Part shown: positions 45,482 to 55,111 of the stretch, in pieces
How the letters are laid out: each line of letters starts with the position of its first letter
Position numbering within the stretch: the first letter of the stretch is position 1
NCBI GenBank assembly: GCA_017640725.1
Contig: JAEPQB010000003.1
Span: 310,001-374,000 of the forward strand
Length of the DNA stretch: 64,000 nucleotides
Source of the DNA: Kordiimonadaceae bacterium
GTDB lineage: Bacteria; Pseudomonadota; Alphaproteobacteria; Sphingomonadales; Kordiimonadaceae
Reading direction: 5' to 3'
The notes under the pieces: model-generated
Told to the model about the DNA's origin: nothing
Seen by the model: only the letters and a program-made list of their open reading frames with translations
The model's database searches: none
Position numbers and translations under genes: made by a program

Positions 45482-46258
45482 CTAGTTGCCAGCTGTTGCC
45501 GAACTTGTTGCTTTACGAGCACGGTTAACAGCCTGCAACAATCGGCCATATCCTCCTGCGCCAGTTACAACGTCATCACCGATGATGTAACCAGGCGTAC
45601 CTTCAAAACCGATGTCCTTGCCAATTGCCAACGTGTTCTGCACGTTTTTAATGATCAGAGGATCATTCATATCTGCCTTGAGCTTCGCAATATTAAGGCC
45701 CACTCGAGCCGCAATCGCATAGATGCCATCTTCTGTTAATGAGCCCTCAGAAGTCATCGCAGCAACATGAAACTCTTCAAATTTGTCTTGGCGTTTTGCA
45801 GCTAGTGCGGCGCGCGAGGCAATATAGGAAACAGGGTTTTCATTAGGACGGTCAAGAATTGGGAATTGGCGCGGTAAAAAGCGAATGTTGCCATCGTCTT
45901 TTACCAGCTTCATAACCTCAGGAAAGTGTCTTCGGCAAAAGCCACACCGATAGTCAAAAAATTCAACAATGGTCACGTCACCATTGGGATTGCCCAGAAC
46001 AGCAGCATTCTGTTCGTTTTCAAGAAAACCCCGATACATTTCAATTTGTGGGCCCATGCGAGCCAGCGTTTGACGCCGCTGTAATTCGCGGAAGGCGATT
46101 GCGATAATCTCGGGGTTTTCCAACAGGTAGTCTTGAACGATCTGTTCAATTTTCTCCCGTTCCTCAGGATCGATGGTTTTGTCTTGGGCGACAACAGGAG
46201 AAAATAATGTTCCAACAAGGGACATTACCGCGATGATGTTTAAGCTAAATCGATTCAT
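45482..46258 (-). CDS. DsbA-like thiol:disulfide oxidoreductase
   Basis: The start at 46258 gives a signal peptide (MNRFSLNIIAVMSLVGTLFS), whereas the track ORF begins 29 codons earlier inside the M48 gene. The thioredoxin-fold active site CGFC lies in FDYRCGFCRRHFPE near residue 125, with the cis-Pro in FEGTPGYII. An N-terminal helical part (residues 30-110) is typical of the DsbA/Com1-like family. It oxidises periplasmic cysteines. It starts four bases after the M48 stop. Confidence 0.93.
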   Translation of the reverse strand: MNRFSLNIIAVMSLVGTLFSPVVAQDKTIDPEEREKIEQIVQDYLLENPEIIAIAFRELQRRQTLARMGPQIEMYRGFLENEQNAAVLGNPNGDVTIVEFFDYRCGFCRRHFPEVMKLVKDDGNIRFLPRQFPILDRPNENPVSYIASRAALAAKRQDKFEEFHVAAMTSEGSLTEDGIYAIAARVGLNIAKLKADMNDPLIIKNVQNTLAIGKDIGFEGTPGYIIGDDVVTGAGGYGRLLQAVNRARKATSSATAGN

Positions 46259-46262
46259 TTCA

Positions 46263-47663
46263 CTACTCGTTACTATTGCTCTCAACAGAGAAACTTGTTT
46301 GCAGGCGGCGCCGTCCACCGCGACGGCTTTGTCTGCGTGCAGCATCCTCAGCCGCTATCATGATGTCTTGCGCGCGAAGCCATTGCGGTGTTCCAGTATC
46401 AAAACCATCCATGGCACGCCGGGCGTGAACTAGGGCTTGTGAGGCGGCGCCCCCGGAATAAAACCGTTCTGCTGTAGCCAGGCTGGCTTCTGGTTGCATT
46501 TCGAGCCAGCTGTAGGCCTTCGCCAAATTGAACCACGCAAATGTATTGCCTCTGTCTTGCCGTGTTGCTGTTTCCAGAATAGGCACGGCTTCCCGCATGC
46601 GATCTGTGTCTTCGAAGGACACCAGCGATTGAGCAAGCGCTGTGGCAATCAGGGGTTCGCGCGGTGCCAATTCAACGGCCTGTCTAAGAACCGGCACACT
46701 CTCTTCTACGCGGCCGTTTTCAAAAAGGATTTGTCCTTTGATTTCATAGAAGTAGGGGTTGTTGGGCTCAGCTGCGATCAGTGCGTCGGCTTCTGCAATA
46801 GCCAAATCCCAATCTAATGCTTTGTGGTAGGCGTAAACGCGTGCGTACCTGGCCGCAATACTGCGATCCCCAAGCGGATACTTGCGCAACGTCTGACGTG
46901 GTTCCATCAGGTAGCCGGCCAATTTTGCCTGAAGACGCTTAAATCTCTCGTTCACAAACTCGTCCGGCGGACTGTTGATGTGTACCGCATCTGCGGTGTC
47001 TTCCTGCAAATTCAGAATGCGGGTTCTGTTCAGCGGGTGACTACGCACATATGGGTCTTGTCTGACTTGTGCCAGGATTTCCTGATCCCGCAACTTGTCG
47101 AAAAAACGGATCATACCCGATGCCGATACACCGACTTGATCAAGGTATCTGGCGCCCGCCAGGTCTGCTTCAGCTTCTTCGCCGCGCGTGTAGGCCAGGA
47201 ACTGTCTTTGAGCCACGGTTTGACCTGCTGACAATATGCCAATGCCAGCGTCACCACCGCCCAAGGCAATGGCAGCGGCGCCAAGAACCAGTGACAAGAT
47301 ACTGAACGTACCAGCTTGCCCAGCTGCTTCACCTCGGCGAATTCTGTGACCGCATGAAATGTGGCAAGTCTCGTGAGCAAGTACGCCCATAAATTCATCG
47401 ACATCATCGGCAGCGAGTATCAGTCCGGAGTGGAAGAAAATATTCTGCCCGCCGGTCACGAATGCGTTGATCGACCGTTCGTTCAACAAATATATGTGTA
47501 CCGACTGAGGTGTCAGTCCAGCGGCCTCAAAAACCGGATAAGATACTTGCCTGAAGAAAGCTTCCGTTTCCGCGTCTCTCAAAATGGATTGGGCTTGCGC
47601 TTGAAAAGAAAAGAAAGCGCCCGCAATCACAGCAGTCAGAAGTTTTTTGAAGCTCTTGAACAA
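46263..47663 (-). CDS. periplasmic M48 metallopeptidase with TPR repeats (BepA-like)
   Basis: The start at 47663 (MLFKSFKKLLTAVIAGAFFS) gives a signal peptide and follows GGAG by five bases. The zinc motif reads HETCH (HExxH, near residue 110), and the third ligand Glu is in EEAEADLAGARYLDQVG. C-terminal TPR repeats (about residues 270-440) match BepA/YfgC-type outer-membrane quality-control proteases. The HETCH variant keeps both zinc His residues. 466 aa. Confidence 0.9.
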   Translation of the reverse strand: MFKSFKKLLTAVIAGAFFSFQAQAQSILRDAETEAFFRQVSYPVFEAAGLTPQSVHIYLLNERSINAFVTGGQNIFFHSGLILAADDVDEFMGVLAHETCHISCGHRIRRGEAAGQAGTFSILSLVLGAAAIALGGGDAGIGILSAGQTVAQRQFLAYTRGEEAEADLAGARYLDQVGVSASGMIRFFDKLRDQEILAQVRQDPYVRSHPLNRTRILNLQEDTADAVHINSPPDEFVNERFKRLQAKLAGYLMEPRQTLRKYPLGDRSIAARYARVYAYHKALDWDLAIAEADALIAAEPNNPYFYEIKGQILFENGRVEESVPVLRQAVELAPREPLIATALAQSLVSFEDTDRMREAVPILETATRQDRGNTFAWFNLAKAYSWLEMQPEASLATAERFYSGGAASQALVHARRAMDGFDTGTPQWLRAQDIMIAAEDAARRQSRRGGRRRLQTSFSVESNSNE

Positions 47664-47803
47664 CATAATCTCCAATTCGGGAGCCACGCTATGCGCCAGT
47701 GGCTGAACGGTCAATGAATTTTGCTTAACAAGCCTGTGATGAAAATACGGTGTTTGTTGGGCGAATCATCCGTTTTTCTATGGTGATTTTACAACGGTGG
47801 CAG

Positions 47804-47836
47804 AAGAAAAAAACGCGGTGAAGGATCACCGCGTTT
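47804..47836 (-). terminator. rne terminator
   Basis: On the minus strand CGCGGTGA and TCACCGCG pair over 8 bp, extended by AA/TT, around a TCCT loop, and run into seven T residues. It lies directly past the rne stop at 47843. Confidence 0.88.
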
Positions 47837-47842
47837 TCATAT

Positions 47843-50698
47843 TTATCCGAAGGTGCGCTGCCACCAACCTTGGCGCTTGGGTTTGTCCCCGGTGTCGCTA
47901 GGTTCCGCTGCCGCGGTTTTCGAAGAGTCAGGCTTAGCTTCTGCAGGTTGCGTTGGCTCATCTGTCGCCGGTTTTGCGGTGGTTTTGCGTGGTCGGCCAC
48001 GTTTTGGTTTGTCCGCCTCAGCTTCTTGGTTGCCAGCATCTTCGGCTTTTGGTTCAGCCTTTTTCCTGGTCCTGCGACGCGGCTTTTTCTCTTCATCCGT
48101 CTTGCCAGCATCTGTGACAGCTTCAGCAGGCTCACTTTCGGCCGTTTTGCGGCGACGGCGCGGTTTTTTTTCCGCTTCGTCTTTTGCCTCAATATCTGCG
48201 CTGTCTGATTTGTCTGCTTCCGCTGCAGGCTTCCGGCGACGGGTGCGACGCGCTTTTGGCTTTTCTTCCGTCTCGGTTTGCTGTGTTTCCGCAGCCTCAG
48301 ACCCACCAGTATCTTCGTCGCTAGCAGTCTCTTTTTTCTTCACGCGGCGACGGCGTCTTGGTTTGTCTTCCTCGGCAGGCGCAGGATCGCTGGTGTTTGC
48401 CTCAGGATCGCCTGCAGACTCAGCGTCTGCGGCAGCTTCGTCCTGTGGGCCACGTTCTGCGCGTCGGCGCCCGCCGCGACTGCCTCTCCTGCGACGTGGT
48501 TTACGCTCTTCGCTATTGCCCTCTGAGCTATCCTCATCGGACTTGTCAGAAGCAACTTCAACTTCGCTGGTCTCGTTTTCATTGGCTGCTGCTGCACGTT
48601 CAGCTTGATCGCCGCCACCTCTGCGGCGTCTTCTGCGACGACGACGTTTCCGTGGTTGCTTTTCACCATCTTCGTTGTCATCCGAACTCGCTGCAGGCGC
48701 GGGCATATCATCGGCGCTGGTGTCAGGCTTAACAACCTGAGCGGTATTGTTGTTTGACGCACCGCTGCTCGCCTCGCGGGTAATTTCGATGTCTGACGGT
48801 CCCATGGAAGGCTGTGCCAGCACTTCAATTTCAAAACTATATTGAGTTTCCAGATCAGTCAGAATACGGCGTTTAGTGTTTAACAGATAGACCGCAACTT
48901 CAGGACAAACAGATACACGCACAATAGAGCTGCGAGTACGAATGCCTTCTTCCTCCAGAAGCCGAAGCGCCATCAAAGCTGCCGACTCCGTGGAGCGAAC
49001 AATTCCGGTGCCACTGCAGTGCGGGCACGTCTCCATCGACACCTCAAGCAAGTTGGAACGCAACCGCTGTCGGGACATTTCCATCAGACCAAAGCTGGAA
49101 ATGCGACCTACTTGGATGCGAGCCCGGTCTGACTTCAAGACTTCTTTCATGCGGCGTTCAACGGCACGATTGTTGGAGCGCTCTTCCATGTCAATGAAGT
49201 CAATGACAACCAAGCCTGCCATATCGCGAAGCCGCAATTGCCGCGCAACTTCTTCCGCGGCCTCCAAGTTCGTTTTGACTGCGGTTTCTTCAATATTGTG
49301 TTCTTTAGTGGCTCGCCCAGAGTTCACATCGATGGAGATCAATGCTTCGGTCGGGTTGATAACGATGTATCCACCGGACTTAAGCTGAACTACTGGTTGG
49401 TACATCGCCTCCAGATGACTTTCGACCTGATATCTGTGAAAGAGAGGAATAGGGTCTTGGTAATGTTGAACTTTTTTAGCATGGCTGGGCATCAACAGCT
49501 TCATGAAGTCCTTCGCTGCGCGATAGCCGGCTTCACCTTCCACCTGAATTTCATCAATATCCCGGGTATATAAATCTCGGATGGTGCGCTTAATCAGATT
49601 GCCTTCCTCATAGATGAGGGTAGGCGCCACTGACTTGAGGGTCAGGTCACGAATGCCATTCCAAAGACGCAACAGGTAATCATAGTCCCGCTTGATTTCA
49701 GTTTTCGTGCGTTCCATGCCTGCTGTGCGAACGATCAGTCCCATTTCGTCCGGCACTTCAAGGGAAGAGATGATTTTTTTCAGGCTTCTTCGGTCAGACG
49801 CATTAGAAATCTTGCGACTGATTCCACCAGAGTGCGTGCTGTTTGGCATAAGCACGCAGTAACGGCCTGCAAGTGACATATATGTTGTTAGGGCGGCACC
49901 TTTGTTGCCGCGTTCTTCTTTTACAACCTGAACCAGAAGAACCTGCCGACGTTTAATGACTTCCTGAATGCTATAGCGCCGCTTCAGTGCGCGCAAAGCT
50001 TGGCGACGTGCAGCTGCCTCAGCAATCTCGGCGTCTTTGTCGGCCTCATCGCTTTCTTTGCCGTCCGCATCCTCATCATCCGAGTCCGCTGTCTCGTCAG
50101 CGTCCGAGCTTTCGCTACTCTCATTTGAGGCTTTTTCTTCAGGTTCATCTTTCGATACGCTCTCGTCTGTTGCAGCCGCATCTTCAGAAACTATTGATTC
50201 GCCCACGGTCGATGCGGCTTCCGCAGCAGCCTCATCGCTTGTATCAGCTTTTTCAGTCGAAGCAGCTTCTGTGTCATCAGTGTTGGCGTCCGAGGTTTCG
50301 ACTTGATCGTCTTTCTTGCGACGACGACGACGGCGCGGTTTTTTCTTTTTTTCCGCTTCTTCGGCTTCTTTTTCGAGCTTTGCGTCCAGTTCCTGTGCGC
50401 GTTCCAACGCGGCTTTTGTTTCTGCCTCGATCAGCTCTTGCCGGTCTTCAACAGGAATCTGGTAATAGTCAGGATGAATTTCGCTGAAAGCCAGGAAACC
50501 ATGCCGGTTTCCGCCGTATTCTACGAAAGCTGCCTGCAGCGACGGCTCAACCCGTGTGACGCGTGCCAGATAAATGTTGCCTTTTAGTGGGCGTTTGGAA
50601 GCAGATTCGTAATCAAATTCTTCTACGCGGCTTCCCTTAACAACTGTAACCCGCGTCTCCTCAGGATGACGCGCGTCAATAAGCATTCTAGTTGACAT
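47843..50698 (-). CDS. rne: ribonuclease E
   Basis: RNase E starts most mRNA decay and rRNA/tRNA maturation. The start MSTRMLIDARHPEETRV at 50698 follows GGAG. The S1 domain (GNIYLARVTRVEPSLQAAFVEYG) is split by a charged insert of about 140 residues, then resumes at RNKGAALTTYMSLAGRYCVLMPNS. The 5'-sensor, DNase-I-like catalytic part (LISIDVNSGRATKEHNIEETAVKTN) and the zinc link CPHCSG follow. The last 300 residues are disordered with Arg-rich RNA-binding blocks (RKRRRRRRRRR, RRRRGSRGGRRRAERG, KRGRPRKT) and end in GWWQRTFG, the site that binds PNPase in Caulobacter. Confidence 0.97.
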   Translation of the reverse strand: MSTRMLIDARHPEETRVTVVKGSRVEEFDYESASKRPLKGNIYLARVTRVEPSLQAAFVEYGGNRHGFLAFSEIHPDYYQIPVEDRQELIEAETKAALERAQELDAKLEKEAEEAEKKKKPRRRRRRKKDDQVETSDANTDDTEAASTEKADTSDEAAAEAASTVGESIVSEDAAATDESVSKDEPEEKASNESSESSDADETADSDDEDADGKESDEADKDAEIAEAAARRQALRALKRRYSIQEVIKRRQVLLVQVVKEERGNKGAALTTYMSLAGRYCVLMPNSTHSGGISRKISNASDRRSLKKIISSLEVPDEMGLIVRTAGMERTKTEIKRDYDYLLRLWNGIRDLTLKSVAPTLIYEEGNLIKRTIRDLYTRDIDEIQVEGEAGYRAAKDFMKLLMPSHAKKVQHYQDPIPLFHRYQVESHLEAMYQPVVQLKSGGYIVINPTEALISIDVNSGRATKEHNIEETAVKTNLEAAEEVARQLRLRDMAGLVVIDFIDMEERSNNRAVERRMKEVLKSDRARIQVGRISSFGLMEMSRQRLRSNLLEVSMETCPHCSGTGIVRSTESAALMALRLLEEEGIRTRSSIVRVSVCPEVAVYLLNTKRRILTDLETQYSFEIEVLAQPSMGPSDIEITREASSGASNNNTAQVVKPDTSADDMPAPAASSDDNEDGEKQPRKRRRRRRRRRGGGDQAERAAAANENETSEVEVASDKSDEDSSEGNSEERKPRRRRGSRGGRRRAERGPQDEAAADAESAGDPEANTSDPAPAEEDKPRRRRRVKKKETASDEDTGGSEAAETQQTETEEKPKARRTRRRKPAAEADKSDSADIEAKDEAEKKPRRRRKTAESEPAEAVTDAGKTDEEKKPRRRTRKKAEPKAEDAGNQEAEADKPKRGRPRKTTAKPATDEPTQPAEAKPDSSKTAAAEPSDTGDKPKRQGWWQRTFG

Positions 50699-51045
50699 AA
50701 TATAGTACTCCGAACGGCTTGCCGCGCTGTCTTGTTCCCTAAGGTAAGGGGCGCGCTGGCGTGTGCCGATAATGATATTGATTTTGTGGTGATGGAGCGG
50801 ACAAGAAATGTGCTGCAAAACGCAAAAAAGCTGTCACGACTAGCTGTTGCTAGACGCAATGCTGCAGATATAAAAATAACGCACAGCCTTTTGGCCATTG
50901 CTGTTCTTATCCTTATTTGGCTTCTCATCAGGGGCGCGATCGCTTTTTCGGTCGCATGCCTCGATCTTGTGGAAGCCTCGGTCCGCCGCTCATCTGGCGG
51001 CAGGCCGGTAAACTCGCGTCGCCAAGATAGGGGACATTTTTCTTG
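50699..51045 (-). other. long 5' leader of rne
   Basis: From the predicted start of transcription near 51038 to the rne start codon is about 340 nt, with a CCGCC/GGCGG hairpin at 50983-51000. Long rne leaders control their own decay in other proteobacteria. A 104-codon plus-strand frame within it lacks a ribosome site and is not kept as a gene. Confidence 0.5.
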
Positions 51046-51075
51046 ATTACAAACGAATAATTGCGACAGTTTCAA
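51046..51075 (-). promoter_or_regulatory. predicted rne promoter
   Basis: On the minus strand TTGAAA (51070-51075) is followed after 18 bases by TGTAAT (51046-51051), five of six matches in each hexamer. Confidence 0.5.
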
Positions 51076-51137
51076 TTGCTCTGGTTGGGTCATGCGCAAT
51101 GAAGTCATGGGCCATTGCAATAAAGTAACAGTTTAAC

Positions 51138-51166
51138 TTGAGATCGATTCATCCTGCATCTAGTAT
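51138..51166 (+). promoter_or_regulatory. amiC operon promoter
   Basis: TTGAGA (51138-51143), 17 bases, TAGTAT (51161-51166) give a good sigma-70 promoter. The leader to the amiC ATG is about 63 nt. It diverges from the rne promoter, whose -35 lies 63 bases away. Confidence 0.55.
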
Positions 51167-51235
51167 TTGTTGGTAAGCACACAACTATATGCAAGATTTT
51201 CAGCTGGCCGGTACGAATTGAGTGAAGATTTTTTG

Positions 51236-52453
51236 ATGTTGCAAAAATCGCGTTTTGTCAGGCAATTGCTAAAAAAAGCTCGCGCGCTGGTCTTATGTTT
51301 AGCCGCGTTTGGGTCCGCTTCTTCATATGCAGTCGACGTTTCCGGTGTGCGATTTGGTCAAAATGGCGACACAACCCGTTTTGTTGTGGATCTGTCTGGT
51401 GATACCCAGCCGAAGATATTCCTTCTCGCAGACCCTTACAGAATAGTCATCGACCTACCGGAAGTCAGTTGGAAGGGGGGCGGTGCCGTAAATACGATGG
51501 GCATCGTAGATGGATATCGGCATGGACTATTCACCGATGGCATGTACAGAATAGTTCTGGACCTCAAAAACCCGGCTGTAGTTGCAAACGCATTTACCTT
51601 ACCTGCAAGTAATGGTCGTGAGCGCCGCTATGTTGTGGATATAAAGCCATCCAATCGATCTCAGTTTCTCGCGGCTGTTCAGTCTTCCAAGGCCCAGCGG
51701 TCGCAATATCGCACCACTGTGCAGTCGGCACCGGCGGTATCAAATACCCGGCGCAAAGACGGCAAGCATGTAATCGTTCTCGACCCTGGCCATGGCGGCG
51801 TTGACCCGGGCAATTTGGGTGTGATTGGTGTGCATGAAAAAGTCATCACGCTGAAAATCGCTCGAGCGATCAGAGACGAACTTAAAAGAACTGGTCGTTA
51901 TGAAGTCCACATGACCCGGAACAGAGACATTTTCCACAAAGTTCGGGAACGCTTCCAAATCGCCCGCCGCCTGAACGCAGATCTGTTTATCAGCATACAC
52001 GCTGACTCGATCAGGAACTCAAAGGTGAGGGGCGGCAGCGTTTATAATTTGTCGGAAAAAGCATCTGACAGAGAAGCGGAACGATTAGCGGCACGCGAAA
52101 ACAAGTCAGATTTAATCGCTGGAGTTAACTTGGATGTGGTTGAAGATGATGTTTCCGGCATCCTGATCGAGTTGGCGCAGCGGGAAACCATGAATTATTC
52201 CGCACAGTTCGCCGAAATATTGGTGGGCGAGATGAAAGGGCGTGTTCCCACACTGCAGAGGGCCCATCGGTTCGCAAATTTGGGCGTTCTAAAAGCACCA
52301 GACGTGCCGTCTGTTCTGCTAGAGGCCGGGTATTTAACCAATCGTTCGAATGCCCAGTTTTTGAACAGCAGCCGAGGTCAAAAGTTGATCGCCGAATCTA
52401 CTCGCCGCGCTATCGATAAATACTTCTCGACTATTGTCATTCAAAGCCGCTAA
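51236..52453 (+). CDS. amiC: N-acetylmuramoyl-L-alanine amidase with AMIN domain
   Basis: The signal peptide (about residues 1-37) precedes an AMIN domain (VDVSGVRFGQNGDTTRFVVDLSG, about 38-145), which targets septal peptidoglycan. The amidase_3 domain begins at KHVIVLDPGHGGVDPG near residue 180, with zinc ligands His in DPGHGG, Glu in VHEK, His in SIHADS and catalytic Glu in LLEAGYLTN. A regulatory helix insert (EDDVSGILIELAQRETM) blocks the active site in AmiB/C types and needs an activator. I start at the ATG at 51236. mrcA follows. Confidence 0.93.
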   Translation: MLQKSRFVRQLLKKARALVLCLAAFGSASSYAVDVSGVRFGQNGDTTRFVVDLSGDTQPKIFLLADPYRIVIDLPEVSWKGGGAVNTMGIVDGYRHGLFTDGMYRIVLDLKNPAVVANAFTLPASNGRERRYVVDIKPSNRSQFLAAVQSSKAQRSQYRTTVQSAPAVSNTRRKDGKHVIVLDPGHGGVDPGNLGVIGVHEKVITLKIARAIRDELKRTGRYEVHMTRNRDIFHKVRERFQIARRLNADLFISIHADSIRNSKVRGGSVYNLSEKASDREAERLAARENKSDLIAGVNLDVVEDDVSGILIELAQRETMNYSAQFAEILVGEMKGRVPTLQRAHRFANLGVLKAPDVPSVLLEAGYLTNRSNAQFLNSSRGQKLIAESTRRAIDKYFSTIVIQSR

Positions 52454-52514
52454 TTGCCTTATCCTTGTCACAATTGATTGTCATGTGAGAATAGGGCATT
52501 AGTGCTCATAACAT

Positions 52515-55061
52515 ATGAATTGGGAACCGACCGATCCGATGACGGAAAAAGCCGACATTGAGAATAACCAACCAGAACGCACGAAGGCTAAAAAACCTTT
52601 GTGGCGGCGACTGTTTAAATTCGCATTGATTTCCGGTGGTGTTGGTGTTGTTTCCGCAGCTTTGCTCGTGCTTTGGGCAATTATCCATTATGGGCGCGAC
52701 TTGCCTGACTATCGCCAGCTTGCGAACTATGAACCGTCCGTTGTGACGCGCATTCATGCGGGCGACGGTAGCTTGCTGACAGAGTTCGCCAGAGAGCAGC
52801 GACTGTTTGTGCCCATTGAAGCTGTGCCGGAGCAGCTGATCCATGCTTTCCTGGCGGCGGAAGACAAGAACTTCTACGAGCATTCCGGGCTTGATTATAT
52901 GGGCATGGTGCGCGGTAACCTCAGGAATGTGCTGAACGTCATTCTAGGGCGCCCGTTGCAGGGTGGTTCGACCATTACTCAGCAAACAGCTAGAAACTTT
53001 CTTTTGACGCTCGATCAGCGGTTGGACCGCAAAATCAAAGAGATGATTTTGACGTTGAGGATCGAGCGCGCCTTCTCCAAAGACCGAATACTCGAGTTGT
53101 ATTTGAACGAGATTTATTTCGGAAACCGCTCGTACGGGGTTGCTGCTGCTGCTCTGAATTATTTCAACAAGTCGCTCAATGAACTGACGATCGATGAAAT
53201 GGCGTATCTGGCTGCTTTGCCAAAGGCGCCGAATAACTACCACCCAGTTCGGAACCGTGAGCGTGCGATGGGGAGGCGAAACTGGGTTTTGTCTCGAATG
53301 TTGGTGCTGGACTACATAGACGCTGACACTTATCGGGAAGCCGCGAGCCAAGAGATCGTTATGCGGAAGCGTGGCGGCGATGCGCGCTTTGAGGCGGGTT
53401 ACTTCGCGGAAGAAGTCCGCCGTCGTGTAGGCCGCATGTACGGCACCAAGGTGTTGTATGAGGGCGGACTGTCTGTCCGCACGTCACTGGAGCCGCGGCT
53501 TCAGGCGGTCGCTGAACGGACACTGAGAGATGGTTTGATTGCCTACGATCGCCGGCACGGTTGGCGCGGACCACTCGGCCGTTTGGATGTCGACAACGTT
53601 TGGCAAGAACGACTGGTTACCATCAAGACCCCATTGGGTGTGCCCAGTTGGCGTCATGCTGTCGTTCACGAAGTTCGTGCCGAAGGTGCAGTCGTTGGTT
53701 TGAAAACCGGCGAGTATGGTTTCATACCCTTCGCTGAGGTGGAGTGGGCACGTGCCTGGAGAACCGGAGAACGGCTGGGTCCCAAAATCAAAGACATCGG
53801 CGAAGTTCTGTCTATGGGTGATGTCATTGCTGTTGAGGCTATTCCCAATAGCGAACTAGTCGCCATTGCAGACTTTTATGATATTGACGGGACTGAGATC
53901 ACCTTGTTCCCACAATTTGGACTACGTCAAATTCCCGAAATTCAGGGTGCTCTCGTTGCGATGGATCCGCACACCGGGCGCACTCTTGCAATGGCCGGTG
54001 GTTATGATTTCGAATCCAGCGAATATAATCGTGCAACGCAAGCCAAGCGGCAGCCGGGCTCAGCCTTTAAACCGTTCGTCTATGCAGCGGGGCTGGACCG
54101 TGATTTCACGCCAGCGAGTTTGGTGTTGGATGCGCCGTTTGTGATTGACCAGGGTGAAGGTCTTGGCAAATGGAAGCCAAAGAATAGTTCTGACAAGTTT
54201 TACGGTCCAAGCACACTGCGTCTGGGTATCGAAAAGTCCAGGAACTTGATGACTGTGCGCTTGGCGCAGCATTTGGGCATGGGCACAATCATGGACTATG
54301 CCAAGCGCTTCAACCTTCATGAAAACATGGAGCCTTCGCTTGCAGCTAGCTTGGGCGCAGGGGAAGTGTCACTTCTTAAGCTCACTGCTGCGTACGGCAT
54401 GATTGTGAACGGTGGTAAGCAGATCCAGCCCGCATTGATTGATCGCATTCAAGACCGTCGCGGTCGCACAGTTTACCAACATGACGACAGAGTTTGCAGC
54501 GCTTGTGAACTGACTTGGCAGCTCAACTCTGATGAACCACCCGTTCCAGACAACAGAGAGCAGATACTTGACCCACTGACCGCATACCAACTGGTTTCAA
54601 TGATGCAAGGCGTTGTGGAGAATGGTACCGGCAGAAAGATCCGGGCCATTGGTAAGCCTTTGGCAGGCAAAACTGGTACAACAAATGACGAGCATGATGC
54701 ATGGTTTGTTGGCTTCTCTCCAGACCTGGTTGTCGGTGTGTTCACCGGTTTTGACCGCCCACGCTCCCTGGGGCGCGGTGAAGAGGGGTCAAGCGTTGCG
54801 GTACCCGTTTTCCGGGACTTTATGCGCGAAGCAATGAACGGTCAGCCAGGTGTTCCATTTAGAACACCTTCGGGCATCAGGCTTGTCCGCGTAAACGCTG
54901 AAACGGGCGCTCCTGCAAGCGTTGGCGATGCCCGAATTATCCTCGAGGCTTTCAAACCTGGCACAGAACCCAGAGCTGGTCAGCTCGCAGTGCTTGACGG
55001 CTCGCTCCCAATCGGTAAAACGAAAAGCTCAATTCGAAAAGGCACGGGCGGAATCTACTGA
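52515..55061 (+). CDS. mrcA: penicillin-binding protein 1A
   Basis: This bifunctional enzyme polymerises and cross-links peptidoglycan. A cytoplasmic tail and one transmembrane helix (about residues 37-60) precede the GT51 glycosyltransferase with AAEDKNFYEHSGLDY (catalytic Glu near 116) and GGSTITQQ. An OB-like linker follows. The transpeptidase has the SxxK motif PGSAFKPF (Ser near 515), SRN in EKSRNLMT and KTGTT near 718. 848 aa is typical. No ribosome site is clear before the ATG at 52515; codon 9 is an alternative start. Confidence 0.96.
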   Translation: MNWEPTDPMTEKADIENNQPERTKAKKPLWRRLFKFALISGGVGVVSAALLVLWAIIHYGRDLPDYRQLANYEPSVVTRIHAGDGSLLTEFAREQRLFVPIEAVPEQLIHAFLAAEDKNFYEHSGLDYMGMVRGNLRNVLNVILGRPLQGGSTITQQTARNFLLTLDQRLDRKIKEMILTLRIERAFSKDRILELYLNEIYFGNRSYGVAAAALNYFNKSLNELTIDEMAYLAALPKAPNNYHPVRNRERAMGRRNWVLSRMLVLDYIDADTYREAASQEIVMRKRGGDARFEAGYFAEEVRRRVGRMYGTKVLYEGGLSVRTSLEPRLQAVAERTLRDGLIAYDRRHGWRGPLGRLDVDNVWQERLVTIKTPLGVPSWRHAVVHEVRAEGAVVGLKTGEYGFIPFAEVEWARAWRTGERLGPKIKDIGEVLSMGDVIAVEAIPNSELVAIADFYDIDGTEITLFPQFGLRQIPEIQGALVAMDPHTGRTLAMAGGYDFESSEYNRATQAKRQPGSAFKPFVYAAGLDRDFTPASLVLDAPFVIDQGEGLGKWKPKNSSDKFYGPSTLRLGIEKSRNLMTVRLAQHLGMGTIMDYAKRFNLHENMEPSLAASLGAGEVSLLKLTAAYGMIVNGGKQIQPALIDRIQDRRGRTVYQHDDRVCSACELTWQLNSDEPPVPDNREQILDPLTAYQLVSMMQGVVENGTGRKIRAIGKPLAGKTGTTNDEHDAWFVGFSPDLVVGVFTGFDRPRSLGRGEEGSSVAVPVFRDFMREAMNGQPGVPFRTPSGIRLVRVNAETGAPASVGDARIILEAFKPGTEPRAGQLAVLDGSLPIGKTKSSIRKGTGGIY

Positions 55062-55111
55062 GCCAGTCTACGGCAACTTGATTTCGTTCATTCATGCAGA
55101 GGATGAAGCTT

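Noticed and set aside
47725-48306. 193-aa minus-strand ORF rich in Arg/Lys/Gln
   Set aside because: It is a frame shadow of the repetitive Arg-rich 3' end of rne.
50732-51046. 104-aa plus-strand ORF in the rne leader
   Set aside because: It has one hydrophobic stretch but no ribosome site and overlaps the predicted rne promoter and start.
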